The notes: generated by a model not told the origin, from the sequence alone. A stretch of 64,000 nucleotides of DNA from Cladocopium goreaui (GCA_947184155.2 CAMXCT020001394.1:62001-126000), one strand, 5' to 3'. Shown: positions 42,043-52,337, numbered from the stretch's first letter. Program-made: numbers and translations.

Positions 42043-42330
42043 TTGGGTGGTTTGCTGTGTGAAATTAGCAACAAGAAATGCTTCGACGATCAGATGAACG
42101 CGCGTGAAAGGAACCACTCCAGCATGAATGGTGATGTTGTAAAGGCATGTAGACGGTCCAAATTAGGATGGAACAAAATGGTAGGATATTCTTTGGTGAT
42201 ATGTTTTATTTTAACGTTTGTAGTTTTTGATTTCCCCCCCCTCACCCAAAAAAAACATGAAAATTTCATCAGCTCACCAAGCCTGAAAAACGGGGATCCA
42301 TGGAGTCGCTTCATGGTATTCATATACTAG
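42043..42330 (+). other. Open frames on both strands, ambiguous
   Basis: Plus: NKKCFDDQMNARERNHSSMN then a hydrophobic stretch. Minus: LDRLHAFTTSPFMLEWFLSR. AT-rich, with no splice support. Confidence 0.25.
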
Positions 42331-42339
42331 CCGTGAAAT

Positions 42340-42769
42340 GATGGTTATATATATATATATAGCTGTTCATAGTCTTTACATACTCTTATAACCGATATAC
42401 ATTCATAGAAAACAATAACCAGAATAAAAATGAATAATCATACTTACCACCACGTTATTCATAGTTTTGTTCATTGGTTTATCAATTTATGTAGAACCCA
42501 CTGAGAAACCAGACCCAACATGATAATGTTTATTGATGGCCACTATAATCCTGAAATGGTGTGTATTGTTGCGTTGCCAGCATTAATTAATGCTGCATCG
42601 TATTAAAAAAAACTGATAACAGGAGTAGTAATAACACACATGAGAATCACATGGCATAAGTTTGTAAAAAAAAGGGGAAACTAATATATCACCGCCTGCC
42701 TTTCGCCTGTTGAACTCATCATGAATTCTCATCAGCGTGGCGAATCTCGGACAGAAAAAAAGGAATCAC
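42340..42769. other. No gene recognised
   Basis: AT-rich spacer. Nothing bounded. Confidence 0.4.
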
Positions 42770-42808
42770 CCTGAGATGGGTATCAATCAAAGATTCATGC
42801 GTTGATGG
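42770..42808 (-). CDS. 39-base exon near a family B element
   Basis: GACTTCAAG|CCATC to CTCAGG|GTGATT, 13 codons: PSTHESLIDTHLR. It lies 19 bases beyond the element at 42828-42929. Confidence 0.4.
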
Positions 42809-42827
42809 CTTGAAGTCAAAACATTAT

Positions 42828-42929
42828 CTGGTTGGTGGTTTCAACCCCTCTGGAAAATATGAAAGTCAGTTGGGATGCTTATTCCCAATATGTGGAAAAT
42901 GAAAAGTCATGTTCCAAACCACCAACCAG
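42828..42929. mobile_element. Family B element
   Basis: Ends CTGGTTGGTGGTTTCAACC and CAAACCACCAACCAG. A clean 102-base copy. Confidence 0.8.
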
Positions 42930-43299
42930 TAATTCTAATGATAGTGGGTGATTTCATGGGTTTATAATGATGGTTAGTATCATGTGGGTTGAAATTCATG
43001 ATAACTACAGTAATTAACCCATGTGACCCATGTGGTTAGTACCCATGTGGTTAGTAACCATTCCCTTTCTTGGTCTATATGCAACTTTCATCATCAGAAT
43101 TACAAGGTAGCTATATTCGAGGTGAATTCTCGGGTAGCTAGCTAGCCGATGCTAGACGTAGTTATCTTGCCGTAGTATGAAACTATAGTTATAAACTATG
43201 GACAATGGTAGATCCTATGTAGATACTATAATCTAACATAATCTAACTACTTCATGGTAAGAGCCGCGCTAGTTGAGTCATCTTAGTCCACCCCCATAC

Positions 43300-43376
43300 C
43301 ATTCCCCGGTGTTGTTCGAGCCGCACGGAGCTGGCATCTCCTGGCTATTCCAGCAGTGCAGTGGAAGAGCCCTTGG
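43300..43376 (-). CDS. Exon adjoining a family D element
   Basis: TACTGTTGAG|CCAAGG to GAATG|GTATGG. Reads PRALPLHCWNSQEMPAPCGS then NNTGE. The upstream ACTAATAC could serve as a branch point. Confidence 0.65.
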
Positions 43377-43565
43377 CTCAACAGTATTAGTTCAATGGGA
43401 ATTTCAGGATCCTAAAATGGAGGTACTGTACCATATAAGGCCATATTTTGTGGGGATATTCCCTTACATAGCCCTTACATAGGCCTTACATAGGCCTTAT
43501 ATAGGCCTTATATATGATAGGTATATACCTACAATTTAGGTTCCTGAAATTTAATTCCCAGTGAT
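43377..43565. mobile_element. Family D palindromic element
   Basis: Terminal region AATGGGAATTTCAGGATCCT has an inverse near 43530-43560. The middle has stacked CTTACATAGGCC units. A second copy is at 51153-51285. Confidence 0.6.
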
Positions 43566-43569
43566 TAGT

Positions 43570-43985
43570 GTAGTGGTTATTGGATGGATATAAAGGAAGG
43601 TACAAAGTGGGGCCCCCAAAAGATAGCTTAAGTTGGTGCAAATAACTCCTTGATAACTATGGTTTATGATACGCAAAGAACTATATAGTATTCATGGGGT
43701 TTAAATATAAACCATTATAAACATTTATAAACCATCTTATAACTGGGGAACCCCACATTGCAACACCTTGCCGTATTATCGGATGGAATGCAGTACCGGA
43801 TACTGAGTGTGATGCAAAGAAGTAAGCAACCTGTAAACACTGCGATTGTTTCTCATGGTTTCTTTGTCTGATCTGACCAATTGACCAATCCTCATCTTGC
43901 TACTTTCTTGATGCCCTCATAATTCAACTCTTTTTTGTGGGATATAGTCAGCCCAAAGAAACTGAAAATCCAGATGTGTGGCTAC
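43570..43985. other. No gene recognised
   Basis: AT-rich spacer. Nothing bounded. Confidence 0.4.
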
Positions 43986-44068
43986 CATCCAGCCAATTCA
44001 CGCCAACATTTCTCATACGGACCATGCCCTTCCCGGACCGCCTCTTCGGGTGGTGGCACAGGAGGCTC
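43986..44068 (-). CDS. Exon of unidentified protein
   Basis: CTTCCTACTGCAG|GAGCC to GGATG|GTAGCC. Reads EPPVPPPEEAVREGHGPYEK then CWRELAG. 83 bases, phase 0 to 2. Confidence 0.7.
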
Positions 44069-44285
44069 CTGCAGTAGGAAGCTGATGAAATGTCCAACAT
44101 GACATGGCAGGTCAAAGGATTTCAAGCCCCAAAAAGCTAGTTCTGGCAGCAAGTAAACTTGTTTTTTGGGGCCCAAAACATTGGGAAATGAAGGGTTTAG
44201 ACCCCAAACCATTCGGAAATGAAGGGTTTAGACCCCTTGGCGCCGGGTCTACGGTATGATTCTATTTGATGTTTATGAAAAAAAC

Positions 44286-44414
44286 ATGTGCCCCAGGGGC
44301 CTGCAGGAGACCAGGTCAACTTGCCATCACGGGTGGGCCCCCCTTGTAGTTGTTTGGAGAGTGCCATGCGACCACCGGAACAGATTACATCATCCAAAGC
44401 AGTCGGATGTAAAT
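44286..44414 (-). CDS. Exon of unidentified protein
   Basis: TTTTACTGAG|ATTTAC to CACAT|GTTTTT. Reads LHPTALDDVICSGGRMALSK then QLQGGPTRDGKLTWSPAGPW. Confidence 0.65.
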
Positions 44415-44549
44415 CTCAGTAAAACTTCAACCTGTCCATGGAAGTGACATGGTCAATCATTGATAGTTCACCAAAAATTGTCATCTTTTGCTGGGGATGG
44501 TTACGGTATAAACTACCTGTGCAAGGTTGGGGATGGTGAGACATGAAAA

Positions 44550-45174
44550 GATTCATTGTGTGCATGGTAGCTTTCAGGGAATCCCTAAAAGGTGATCTGA
44601 AGGTCCTTCCCCGTGGCTGACGAAAAAACATCGTTTTGTGGGCTGATTCCTACATTCTTTGATTTCAAGGAAATCAACAGAAACGGTCATGACTCATCAT
44701 CAAGTGGTCAATGCATGAGTGCCGTCATTAACAATCTCTGTTCCTACTCATGTCCATGATTCGCATTGGGTGTATTATGCATGTTCACTGCACATATATA
44801 CATATATATATATACCCTGGGCGTCGGCGACAGTTTTAAAAAACCATGGTTGCACGACCGCTGTTTTTTTTTTAGAGATTTCCACCTTTTCCCAGATGCA
44901 CTCAGACTACATTTTTCTGAGGGGTCACTGTGGGCAATATCCTTGGAGAAGTTGATTATATATAGGCGTTATGGATCGTTATTGGGACTATAAATCTATG
45001 ACCTGCGACGACAATATAGATTGATTCAGCCAGGACGACCAAGAAATTATACGCCTAATGTCACGGTTCAAAATCACTTTGAGTTGTCAGCGACTAGTAA
45101 CCCCAATGCAAAAATAGCTACACAAATTTCCTGAAGATCTTTGGGGCAACCCTTTCACCTAGATTAGGGCTCAC
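44550..45174. other. No firm gene
   Basis: A short frame after TCGTCAG|CCACG (TGKDLQITF) precedes a stop near 44590. The rest is AT-rich with a TATATA run near 44800. Confidence 0.35.
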
Positions 45175-45242
45175 AGCTTGCCCTTTAGTGCCCAATGTTG
45201 CCTGGCCCATGTCCACGCAAAGTGAGCTGGGATACGTCTGGG
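45175..45242 (-). CDS. Probable exon, frame unresolved
   Basis: After TTTAAG|CCCAG all three frames are open: PDVSQLTLRGHGPGNIGH, RRIPAHFAWTWARQHWALKG and QTYPSSLCVDMGQATLGTKG. Confidence 0.4.
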
Positions 45243-45280
45243 CTTAAATGAAATCTTTTGATTTTTAGTTACAGTAGTAT

Positions 45281-45384
45281 TATCCTCTGGTAAACTAACA
45301 TAACTATGGAAAATCACCATGTTTAATGGGTAAATCAACTATAAATGACCATTTTCAATAGCTATGTTTGTTTACCAGAGGGTA
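45281..45384. mobile_element. Family A element
   Basis: Ends TATCCTCTGGTAAACTAAC and GTTTACCAGAGGGTA. Confidence 0.8.
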
Positions 45385-45830
45385 GTTGGAGTCAAACTTT
45401 CTTTGCAAAACTGGGGGTTTAGGTCAAAAAAACAAGTTGGATCAAGAGGTCAGTGCGACTTAGCCAGCCACTTAGTACCCAATAGTTCAAAAAACGCCAA
45501 GGGGTGCAAAATTGGTGAGTGATTGAGCGTGATTGATTGGCGCGTGAAAGACCGTTTTTTAGCGTGAACCACCGTTTTTTGAGCATGAACGTGAACCACT
45601 GTGTCCCAAAAAAATGTTATGTTTGATGTTTTTTGCTTTGGATATCTTCAGTCGCCAAATATCACAAAACAAATTGAATCTTTTCAAGGCCACTGCAGAT
45701 CATAGTTGCAAGAATGTTTGAGACGCTTTGCAAAAGGCATTTGAAAAGGATACCCAGCAGATGCAGGTTCCGTAGCCGGGGAGGTTGCAAGTTTCCCCAG
45801 CCAGAAGAGAAGTAAAGTATACATACATAC

Positions 45831-46039
45831 TGTTAAATTCTCCTTATTTGCTGTGGCACAGCAGCTTTTGCCTTCAACAACTGTTATCAGCTGAAATCTA
45901 TGCACTGCAACATTCAGGGAGGTGATTGAAGAGCGCTGCTGATGGTCAAATGAAATCGCAACTCGTGTTTTCAATACTTGGTTCTTTGAAACGGTTGCAA
46001 GTACCGAGCAAAGCACGTCCTGGGTTCCAAAGCTTCTGA
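45831..46039 (-). CDS. Long exon of unidentified protein
   Basis: CTACGAG|TCAGAA to TTAACA|GTATGT. Reads RSFGTQDVLCSVLATVSKNQ, VLKTRVAISFDHQQRSSITS, LNVAVHRFQLITVVEGKS and CCATANKENLT. 69 codons, the longest single exon here. The frame stays open on both sides. Confidence 0.65.
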
Positions 46040-46211
46040 CTCGTAGATTCATCACCGCAATAAACAAAAAGTGGCAAAAACCAGGAACACATAAAACAGG
46101 CATGAATGAGAAAACTCCAATTTCAGGCAAACCGTGGTTGTTGGAAAACCGCAGTTGCGGGGACGACTCTTAAAAAAACCGTAGGGTGACTTCCAGGGTA
46201 TATACAATACG

Positions 46212-46300
46212 ATTACTATATACCCTCCAGCAATCAGATGTGGCATCGGATGTGTCCGTATTTCTAGGTGATTTTCCCATTAGAACCTCCATTCATGATT
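46212..46300. mobile_element. Partial family A-related sequence
   Basis: TACCCTCCAGCAATCAGATG resembles a family A-related end. The other terminus is not recognisable. Confidence 0.35.
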
Positions 46301-46408
46301 TCACATTGCCACAATGTATTTGAAAAAAACATATTATAGACATTTAAGAACAGAAATATAAAACCTCAATGTCATATTTTACAATTCAGCCTACAAACGC
46401 TTTCATAC

Positions 46409-46552
46409 CTGAGCGTCTATGTGGGCATGGAATCAGATTTGAATTCAGCCAGCTTTGCAATCCAATAGCAGGTTCCAGGGTTCCAGGGTTCCCTTCCCGT
46501 TTTGAGGGCCGGGAAAAGTATACATCCCAACCATCCGGGTCTCCAAAACCAA
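46409..46552 (-). CDS. Exon of unidentified protein
   Basis: GATTACAAAG|TTGG to GCTCAG|GTATGA. Reads GFGDPDGWDVYFSRPSKREG then NPGTLEPAIGLQSWLNSN. It contains a GTTCCAGG duplication (46470-46490). Confidence 0.7.
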
Positions 46553-46563
46553 CTTTGTAATCA

Positions 46564-46593
<30 letters not shown>

Positions 46594-46595
<2 letters not shown>

Positions 46596-46685
46596 CCATC
46601 TGTTTATTTAACATAGCCATGGAAAATCACAATTTATAATAGGTAAACCATCTATAAATGGGCCATTTTCCAATAACCAGAGGGT
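46594..46685. mobile_element. Family A element
   Basis: Ends TACCATCTGTTTATTTAAC and AATAACCAGAGGGTA, adjacent to a TATATA run. Confidence 0.7.
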
Positions 46686-46742
46686 AATAGAAAATCCAAC
46701 AGAAAATCCAGCATTTACAGATGTGTATCCCATTAAAAATGC

Positions 46743-46839
46743 CAATCTTGTTCCAGCCGCTCATGCGGATATTCATCCCAGCCCCGCGGCCCCGCACCTC
46801 CTCTACCACTTCCACCTGCACAGGCTGCCCAGTTGTCAT
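46743..46839 (-). CDS. Exon, possible cold-shock-like strand
   Basis: TTTTGGAAG|ATGACA. Reads MTTGQPVQVEVVEEVRGRGA then GMNIRMSGWN. The GxxVxxEVVxxxRGRGAxN pattern resembles the last strands of a cold-shock domain. The donor may be GC (ATTG|GCATTT). A second frame (WAACAGGSGRGGAGPRGWDE) is open. Confidence 0.55.
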
Positions 46840-46977
46840 CTTCCAAAATAAGTGATGAGTAAAACACGTGCAAAGAAAGTCTGCAATTTCATGGTTTTGC
46901 TGAACTCATCCAGTAGCATACCAATGATTTATCATGAATTAATTCATGATATATCTCAAGTTCATGACCAAAATAAT

Positions 46978-47067
46978 CCCATATGCTCCATGTATGGAAT
47001 ACTTACCAACATTTGCCCTAAAAATCACCCAAATGTAGGTAAATATACCATATATGGAGCACATGGG
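46978..47067. mobile_element. Family C palindromic element, subtype 2
   Basis: Ends CCCATATGCTCCATGTATGG and its near inverse. Matches 4993-5082. Confidence 0.75.
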
Positions 47068-47156
47068 AATGGATTCAAAGAAAAGAACTTATTCTGAATA
47101 GCACGACATGTAGCGCAGCGTCACCTGCGGGAAATAACAGCTGTAAAAGCTGAACT

Positions 47157-47364
47157 AGTTGGTGGTTTTTAAACCATCCCCCCAAAAATATTAGTACCCT
47201 CTGGTTATTTAACATAGCCATGATGGAAAATGGCCCATTTATAGATGGTTTACCTATTAAAAATTGTGATTTTCCATGGCTATGTTAAATAACCAAATGG
47301 TAATTTAAACCAATCATCCCGAGTATGGTTGAAAAACAATACAGACATTTGAAACCACCAACCA
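47157..47364. mobile_element. Family B element interrupted by family A
   Basis: TAGTTGGTGGTTTTTAAACC begins and GAAACCACCAACCAG ends it. The normal family B length is doubled by a complete family A copy in the middle. Confidence 0.75.
47195..47302. mobile_element. Family A element nested in family B
   Basis: Ends TACCCTCTGGTTATTTAAC and AAATAACCAAATGGTA. Removing it restores a family B length of about 100 bases. Confidence 0.8.
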
Positions 47365-47381
47365 GCGAAGAGATCTTCGAA

Positions 47382-47585
47382 TCATTCATTGCAAAACCTC
47401 CGCAAACCTGCCACATGTTCTGTTCCAAAGATCATGCACTTTTTCCCCGGCAAATCGAACGATGTGAGAGCAACAGCAATACCCGACACAATGGGCATGA
47501 TAGCCACCCCCAAAATGAAACATATTCCAGGCAAAAACTGAGAGATTCCCAAATGACCAACTCCAAATCCTAGAATTCGCACAGC
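47382..47585 (-). CDS. Probable exon, frame and strand unresolved
   Basis: One minus frame reads ISQFLPGICFILGVAIMPIV (membrane-like). Another ends HIVRFAGEKVHDLWNRTCGR. A plus frame reads SKDHALFPRQIERCESNSNT. Confidence 0.35.
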   Translation of the reverse strand, partial: AVRILGFGVGHLGISQFLPGICFILGVAIMPIVSGIAVALTSFDLPGKKCMIFGTEHVAGLRRFCNE

Positions 47586-47788
47586 CCAAGTGTTGCACAG
47601 GGTACTGAAATATGCTAATCACCAATTTGACCCGAACCTTTCCAGCATGGCAGCCATGTTTCAGCTGAAGCTACTGGACAAAGAGATGGGCACCCAATGA
47701 TGCCAAAGCACAGCAGGGACAGCACGCACACTTTTTTCACACACACACACATTAGAGACAGCTTTTAGCTCAATCTCGGCAAATCCAA

Positions 47789-47986
47789 TTGGCTCATTTC
47801 CAGATTCCACCAACATTTCTTCCTTGGGTTAGCTTAGGATGCTTAGGGCTGATGGGTGACACGACCACTGAAATTGCAGCCACATGCAGCCATGCAAAAC
47901 ATGTTGCATCATCAAGTGGCATGGATGGCATGGAAAGCACCCTTGAGAACAGTGATTCCTCGCTCATGGATTGCAATCACCAATAA
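47789..47986 (-). CDS. Possible exon, strand uncertain
   Basis: Minus: EESLFSRVLSMPSMPLDDAT then CFAWLHVAAISVVV. Plus: KHVASSSGMDGMESTLENSD. No splice support was found. Confidence 0.3.
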
Positions 47987-48210
47987 TCACCAATATATTC
48001 TTGTTTAGAATCCCGAACTAATCGTTCACCAAACATCATTTATAGATTATATAGACATATATCGCCATCGATATAGTTAAAATCCCGATGAATCATCATG
48101 AAACTATGTAAAAAACATCTGAAAACTACATTCAATATCATTCAATTACTATTTTGACATCAAATCATCAACCAACCTTGGGTGTTTCTAAAAAGATTCG
48201 CTGGCGAATC

Positions 48211-48270
48211 TTTATGTGTCGGATTTCTGGGCTCTCAGCGGCTGCAACGACATGACCTGCTTCACGATGA
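48211..48270 (-). CDS. Exon of unidentified protein
   Basis: ACATCAAG|TCATCG. Reads IVKQVMSLQPLRAQKSDT with G or C at nearly every third position. It runs to a stop at 48208. The donor is not certain. Confidence 0.5.
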
Positions 48271-48496
48271 CTTGATGTATGGCGACCAATGGCGACCAAT
48301 GATATCTGCTTGGTGGTGACTTAACCATTAGTAAATATACCATTAGTATTCCATTAACCATTATATAATTAATTATTCCATATTAGTAATTATACCTGGT
48401 GGTGACTTAACCATGGGAATCCCAACATTATGGCTATGTAAATCCTTATTAAGTTTCCCATTAAAAATAAGGTGATTTAGAGGATATAGATCACTG

Positions 48497-48608
48497 CTTG
48501 GTGGTGCAATTTCACTATCGTGAAAAATGATGGACTTCGTCAATGGGTTCCGGATGACAACTTTTTTTTTATGAAATGGAAAAAAACATGTTTGAAACCA
48601 CCAACCAG
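48497..48608. mobile_element. Family B element
   Basis: Ends CTTGGTGGTGCAATTTC and GAAACCACCAACCAG. Confidence 0.75.
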
Positions 48609-48723
48609 GTAACATGATATACACCAAGTGTCATATATTACATATACACATTGGAGTTAGATGCGGGCATAAACCAACTTATACTTAGATTTTCCAACCA
48701 GCAATAGTCACGTGAGTCGTCAC

Positions 48724-48799
48724 GTGGTGGGATGCCCAACAGGTTTCGCAAAAAATCCTGGATGAAAACCGGTTGTTTCACATCATCAAACCCACGGAT
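48724..48799 (-). CDS. Exon of unidentified protein
   Basis: CCTTTTCTGGATCAG|ATCCG to CCAC|GTGACG. Reads IRGFDDVKQPVFIQDFLRNL then LGIPP. Phase 0 to 1. Strong composition. Confidence 0.7.
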
Positions 48800-48851
48800 C
48801 TGATCCAGAAAAGGGTATTAAAACAGTAGTAATAAAAATATTGTGGTATAT

Positions 48852-48942
48852 CCCATGGGATCCATGTATGCGATATATGATGACATTTTCCATCAATATA
48901 CCCCAAATGTTAGCATATATACCATACATGGATCCTACGGGT
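48852..48942. mobile_element. Family C palindromic element
   Basis: Ends CCCATGGGATCCATGTATG and CATACATGGATCCTACGGG. Confidence 0.7.
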
Positions 48943-49072
48943 ATTGTCACTTGGGTTTCACTTGGCTTATCCTCCAAGATCATGAATCGTGTTTGGTTTC
49001 AAACGTGCCCTTCTGAATATTTCCTGACTCAGCTATGAAAGAGCTGAAGGGATGAACGTGAGGGGTGTTCAC

Positions 49073-49218
49073 CGACAAAACGAAGATCAAATGATCCAAA
49101 CTTATCGGCTGCCCATAGACACATGAGACTGAGACACTCAATTTCTTGATTAATCTGTCTACTGAGAACTGATTGTCTTCGTCTTAGCCAAAACCAAAAC
49201 TTGCCTCCATATCCTTGG
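49073..49218 (-). CDS. Exon of unidentified protein
   Basis: GGGAGCAG|CCAAGG to TTGTCG|GTGAAC. Reads QGYGGKFWFWLRRRQSVLSR then QINQEIECLSLMCLWAADKF. Confidence 0.6.
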
Positions 49219-49429
49219 CTGCTCCCGACAAACCCATGCACCGGAGGCGGCTTGCAACACTGATAAGGGTGATCATGCTAAGAGTTTCCCTATCATGTAG
49301 TAGAATTCGATAGTTAATCAGTTAATGAGTCTAGACTCTAAACCTATTTTTTACATATGTTTACCTATTTTTTACGCTATCTTTTGCTGAACTTCGAAAC
49401 TTGGATATTGTGCTTGGGTTGGCCACTAG

Positions 49430-49660
49430 CAACCTTGGTCTCACCCCAAAACATCTCCGGCAACCGGTGGCCCACCGATCCGAGGCCGTTCGTCTCGACT
49501 CGGTCTCTTTTTGGGGCAAAACGCGACGACGAAACGTGCCCCGATTGGGGCTGTTTTGACCAACTAAATTTGGTGAGACAGGCGGGACAGGTGGTGTCAC
49601 AACAGATGCTGCAGATTTCAAGCGAAACTCACAACTGTTTCGGCCTGTTTGGAAATCTTT
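49430..49660 (-). CDS. Coding-like island, strand unresolved
   Basis: A plus frame is open for 142 codons (49357-49785; DETCPDWGCFDQLNLVRQAG). All minus frames are also open, one reading PKKRPSRDERPRIGGPPVAG up to the consensus-like donor TTTTGGG|GTGAGA. Composition alone does not decide. Confidence 0.4.
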
Positions 49661-49821
49661 CATATAGAGAGAGAGAGAACATCATTAATTTAAACACGAT
49701 CAAAAAAAGGATTCCCGATTTCCATGAAACAAGCTCGGATGAAACATCTCCATCGTTCGCAAAAACATTGCAGTACATCATCTGACAACCCTGGATTGAT
49801 AAACCCTGGTGATGGCTTCAC

Positions 49822-49946
49822 CTAGAGTGGCTCTTTGGGGTACGCCAAACCCATGCATAGAGGAGCATATGGGACTTCCACTAGGCCCTTGAGTTTTAAC
49901 ATGTTTCAACCGTGGATCTTCTGAAGCCCCAAAATCTGTCCCATAG
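49822..49946 (-). CDS. Exon of unidentified protein
   Basis: TTTTTTTATCTTAG|CTATG to CTCTAG|GTGAAG. Reads YGTDFGASEDPRLKHVKTQG then PSGSPICSSMHGFGVPQRAT. Strong borders. Confidence 0.7.
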
Positions 49947-50010
49947 CTAAGATAAAAAAACATCACCACCCAGTCCCAAGTCACAACTTTCGCGGATAAT
50001 TAATGTACAC

Positions 50011-50094
50011 GTTTCCAGAGAAGCCTGCGGCTTGGCACCTCTGGTTCTTTGATAGAACTGCGTCCTGTTCGACAGGCAGCGTGGCAAAATTCGA
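50011..50094 (-). CDS. Exon of unidentified protein
   Basis: AATGAG|TCGAAT to GAAAC|GTGTAC, exactly 28 codons. Reads SNFATLPVEQDAVLSKNQRC then QAAGFSGN. Confidence 0.65.
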
Positions 50095-50109
50095 CTCATT
50101 ATGATGAAG

Positions 50110-50690
50110 TTTCAAGGAAAACCTTAGGAAACGCAAAACCTGCAGTTATAGTCCTTAACAATTATAAATGGATTACATTACAATGAATATAATATATATA
50201 TATGCATATAACCTTAGTTATATGAATTATAACCCCATTTATAGCTGTTAAGGGCATAGGTGCCCTTTCACACAGGTTAAAATTTAAAATTATTTAGGAT
50301 ACGACACGCCTCCATATTTTCCTCCATTTCTGGCCCCAACTCTCGCACTATCCACAAATGTCGACATGGATCAAACCTAAGGGCACTTATCCACAACAAA
50401 AACACGATCATCTTCACCAATCATACGGCTACTTGGTGGTTTCAACCATGGACATTAGTTGAAAGAATGTCCCTGAAAAGAATTGAAGAGTGTTTCCAGA
50501 ATGGTACTAGATGATAATAATTTTAGATTTCCAGGTTTTCAACTGTTCTATTCTATCATAGAATCATAGTTCTATCTATTATTATGTATTGTCATAACAC
50601 CCCAGCTATGAATGAAACTGTGCTTGCGGTATCCAACAACTTGTCCCATGCCCGTCCTACAGTGGCATTTTTTTTACCTGCTGGTACTTC
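50110..50690. other. No gene recognised
   Basis: AT-rich spacer with a short decayed family B-like start (CTTGGTGGTTTCAACC) at 50432. Confidence 0.4.
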
Positions 50691-50835
50691 AATGATTTTG
50701 ACCACCAAACATGATCATGTTTGATGATTCAGTACTGGGTGGTTTCCCCCACTTTGTGCAATTCACTAACCCACTGCCGGGGTGAACTAACCCACTTCCT
50801 AAGCTGTGTGAGCCGCCAAATATGGTCGGGCTTAC

Positions 50836-50937
50836 CCAAATATCCAGACAGCAGCCAGAAACTTGGTTCACGGTATGGCTTCCGTTCTGTCTTTTTGATT
50901 TTGGTGATGAAGTCCCAATCTGTTGTTGACAATTCCC
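50836..50937 (-). CDS. Exon of unidentified protein
   Basis: ATTTCTACCAG|GGGAA to ATTTGG|GTAAGC (consensus donor). Reads ELSTTDWDFITKIKKTERKP then YREPSFWLLSGYL. A long plus frame (50721-51176) overlaps. Confidence 0.6.
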
Positions 50938-51034
50938 CTGGTAGAAATATACCGCAAGATCCAGTCCTGATTCCTGATGTAAGGCCAATTTTCACTCTCC
51001 GAGGTTTTACCAATTGGACCCAGCCTTATTTCAC

Positions 51035-51152
51035 CAGCAGCTGCCCACAACGGCCGTTTCACCGCCGTCCGGCTTGCTTCGCCAGCGCCGGAAATCCGAC
51101 AGTGTGTGATCCCACGAGAGGGGGCCATTCCGGGAACCCAAGTCGGAGGTAC
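51035..51152 (-). CDS. Exon beginning at a family D element
   Basis: The acceptor ATATATGGTAG|GTACC lies at the element border. The donor is GCTGCTG|GTGAAA. Reads TSDLGSRNGPLSWDHTLSDF then RRWRSKPDGGETAVVGSC. Very high GC at third positions. Confidence 0.7.
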
Positions 51153-51285
51153 CTACCATATATAAGGCCTATGTAAGGGCTATGTAAGGGGATATACCAC
51201 CAAAATATGACCTTATATGGTACAATAGCTTCATTTTAGGATCTTGGAGATCTCCCATTGAAATACTAAACTGAGGTTTTGTTGA
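51153..51285. mobile_element. Family D palindromic element, second copy
   Basis: TAAGGCCTATGTAAGG stacks and an end GATCTCCCATTGAAATACT match the copy at 43377-43565 in reverse orientation. The terminal part near the exon is missing. Confidence 0.6.
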
Positions 51286-51354
51286 GGGTGGTATCATGAA
51301 AATATTTCAGGGAAGGGATCATGTTTTTTTTAATGCTTCAACTGTAACCAGCCC

Positions 51355-51432
51355 CTGGCAAAGGAAAAACATTGCTGTTCCAAGTAAACCATCTGTCATG
51401 GGCCATTTTCAATAGCTATGTTAAAAACAAAC
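51355..51432. mobile_element. Decayed family A fragment
   Basis: GGGCCATTTTCAATAGCTATG interior motif without usable ends, directly before a fuller copy. Confidence 0.45.
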
Positions 51433-51560
51433 TACCCTCCGGTCAACGTTGACATAACGAACTGGAAAGATTTACAATTTCTTTTATGGGAAGGTCCACT
51501 ATTTCGACTTTTCGACTGGGCCATTTTCAATAGCTTTTCGTATGTTTACCAGGCCGGGTA
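51433..51560. mobile_element. Family A element, divergent
   Basis: Ends TACCCTCCGGTCAACG and GTTTACCAGGCCGGGTA, 128 bases. Confidence 0.65.
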
Positions 51561-51608
51561 AAGGGATCAAAAGCAGGATCATCCCAGGAATCCATGCTGA
51601 CCCTGGCG

Positions 51609-51735
51609 CTTGGTGGTTGAGCCCTACCCCTCTGAAAAATGATGGAGTGAGTTCGTCAGTTGGGATGATTATTCCATTCCATTCCCAATATGGTGGGAAC
51701 GTCATAATCCAGCCATGCTCCAAACCACCAATCAG
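51609..51735. mobile_element. Family B element
   Basis: Ends CTTGGTGGTTGAGCCC and CAAACCACCAATCAG. Confidence 0.75.
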
Positions 51736-51861
51736 TTATATATAATTATAATATATATATATATATTTATTTATTTATTCCATTACCAGAGGGTTAATCA
51801 CCATTAAATCACCATTAAGACTCCTTACCACCATTGGTTTCCATACGCGTTATGTTCAAAC

Positions 51862-51911
51862 CAGACGGCTTTTCGCCATGAAGTTCGTTCGCGCCGCCTG
51901 GGGGATGATCT
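51862..51911 (-). CDS. Exon of unidentified protein
   Basis: GGTTTTTCTCGTAG|AGATC to GTCTG|GTTTGA. Reads IIPQAARTNFMAKSRL. The upstream frame (GGVVSMGVFLVE) is also open, so the exon may be longer. Confidence 0.6.
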
Positions 51912-52251
51912 CTACGAGAAAAACCCCCATCGAAACAACACCCCCAGGGCCTATGGTCCCAATGATGTGGTTAAATATACGTGGAAATCTCCGAAAAACC
52001 CATGATGACATGGTTTCTGGGGTGTTTCAGATATAGGGCGAGAAACAAACTAGGAATTATAATGGTATATAGTGGTATCCATAGATTTTGTGATACATCT
52101 ACCCTTCGCTAATCTGTGGCTTGCAGGAAAAATCTAGTTAGATCTTCTCAGCTATAAACCTCCATCCGGGAAACAAGTTGATTTTTTGGATGGAAATTTT
52201 GTAGCATCATACTGTATCTCACCAAATTCATGGTGCTCATGGTGCTCGTGT

Positions 52252-52337
52252 CATAGTGTAATGCCTTCTTCTTCTTCTTCTTCTTTCCTGGCCTTGCACT
52301 GTTTCACTGGCAACTCATCGTGCATGGCATGTTTAAA
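52252..52337 (-). CDS. Exon with lysine/glutamate tail
   Basis: ATCATGGAG|TTTAAA. Reads FKHAMHDELPVKQCKARKEE then EEEEGITL and a stop. A GAAGAAGAA tract gives the glutamates. This may be a C-terminus or an unspliced end. Confidence 0.55.
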
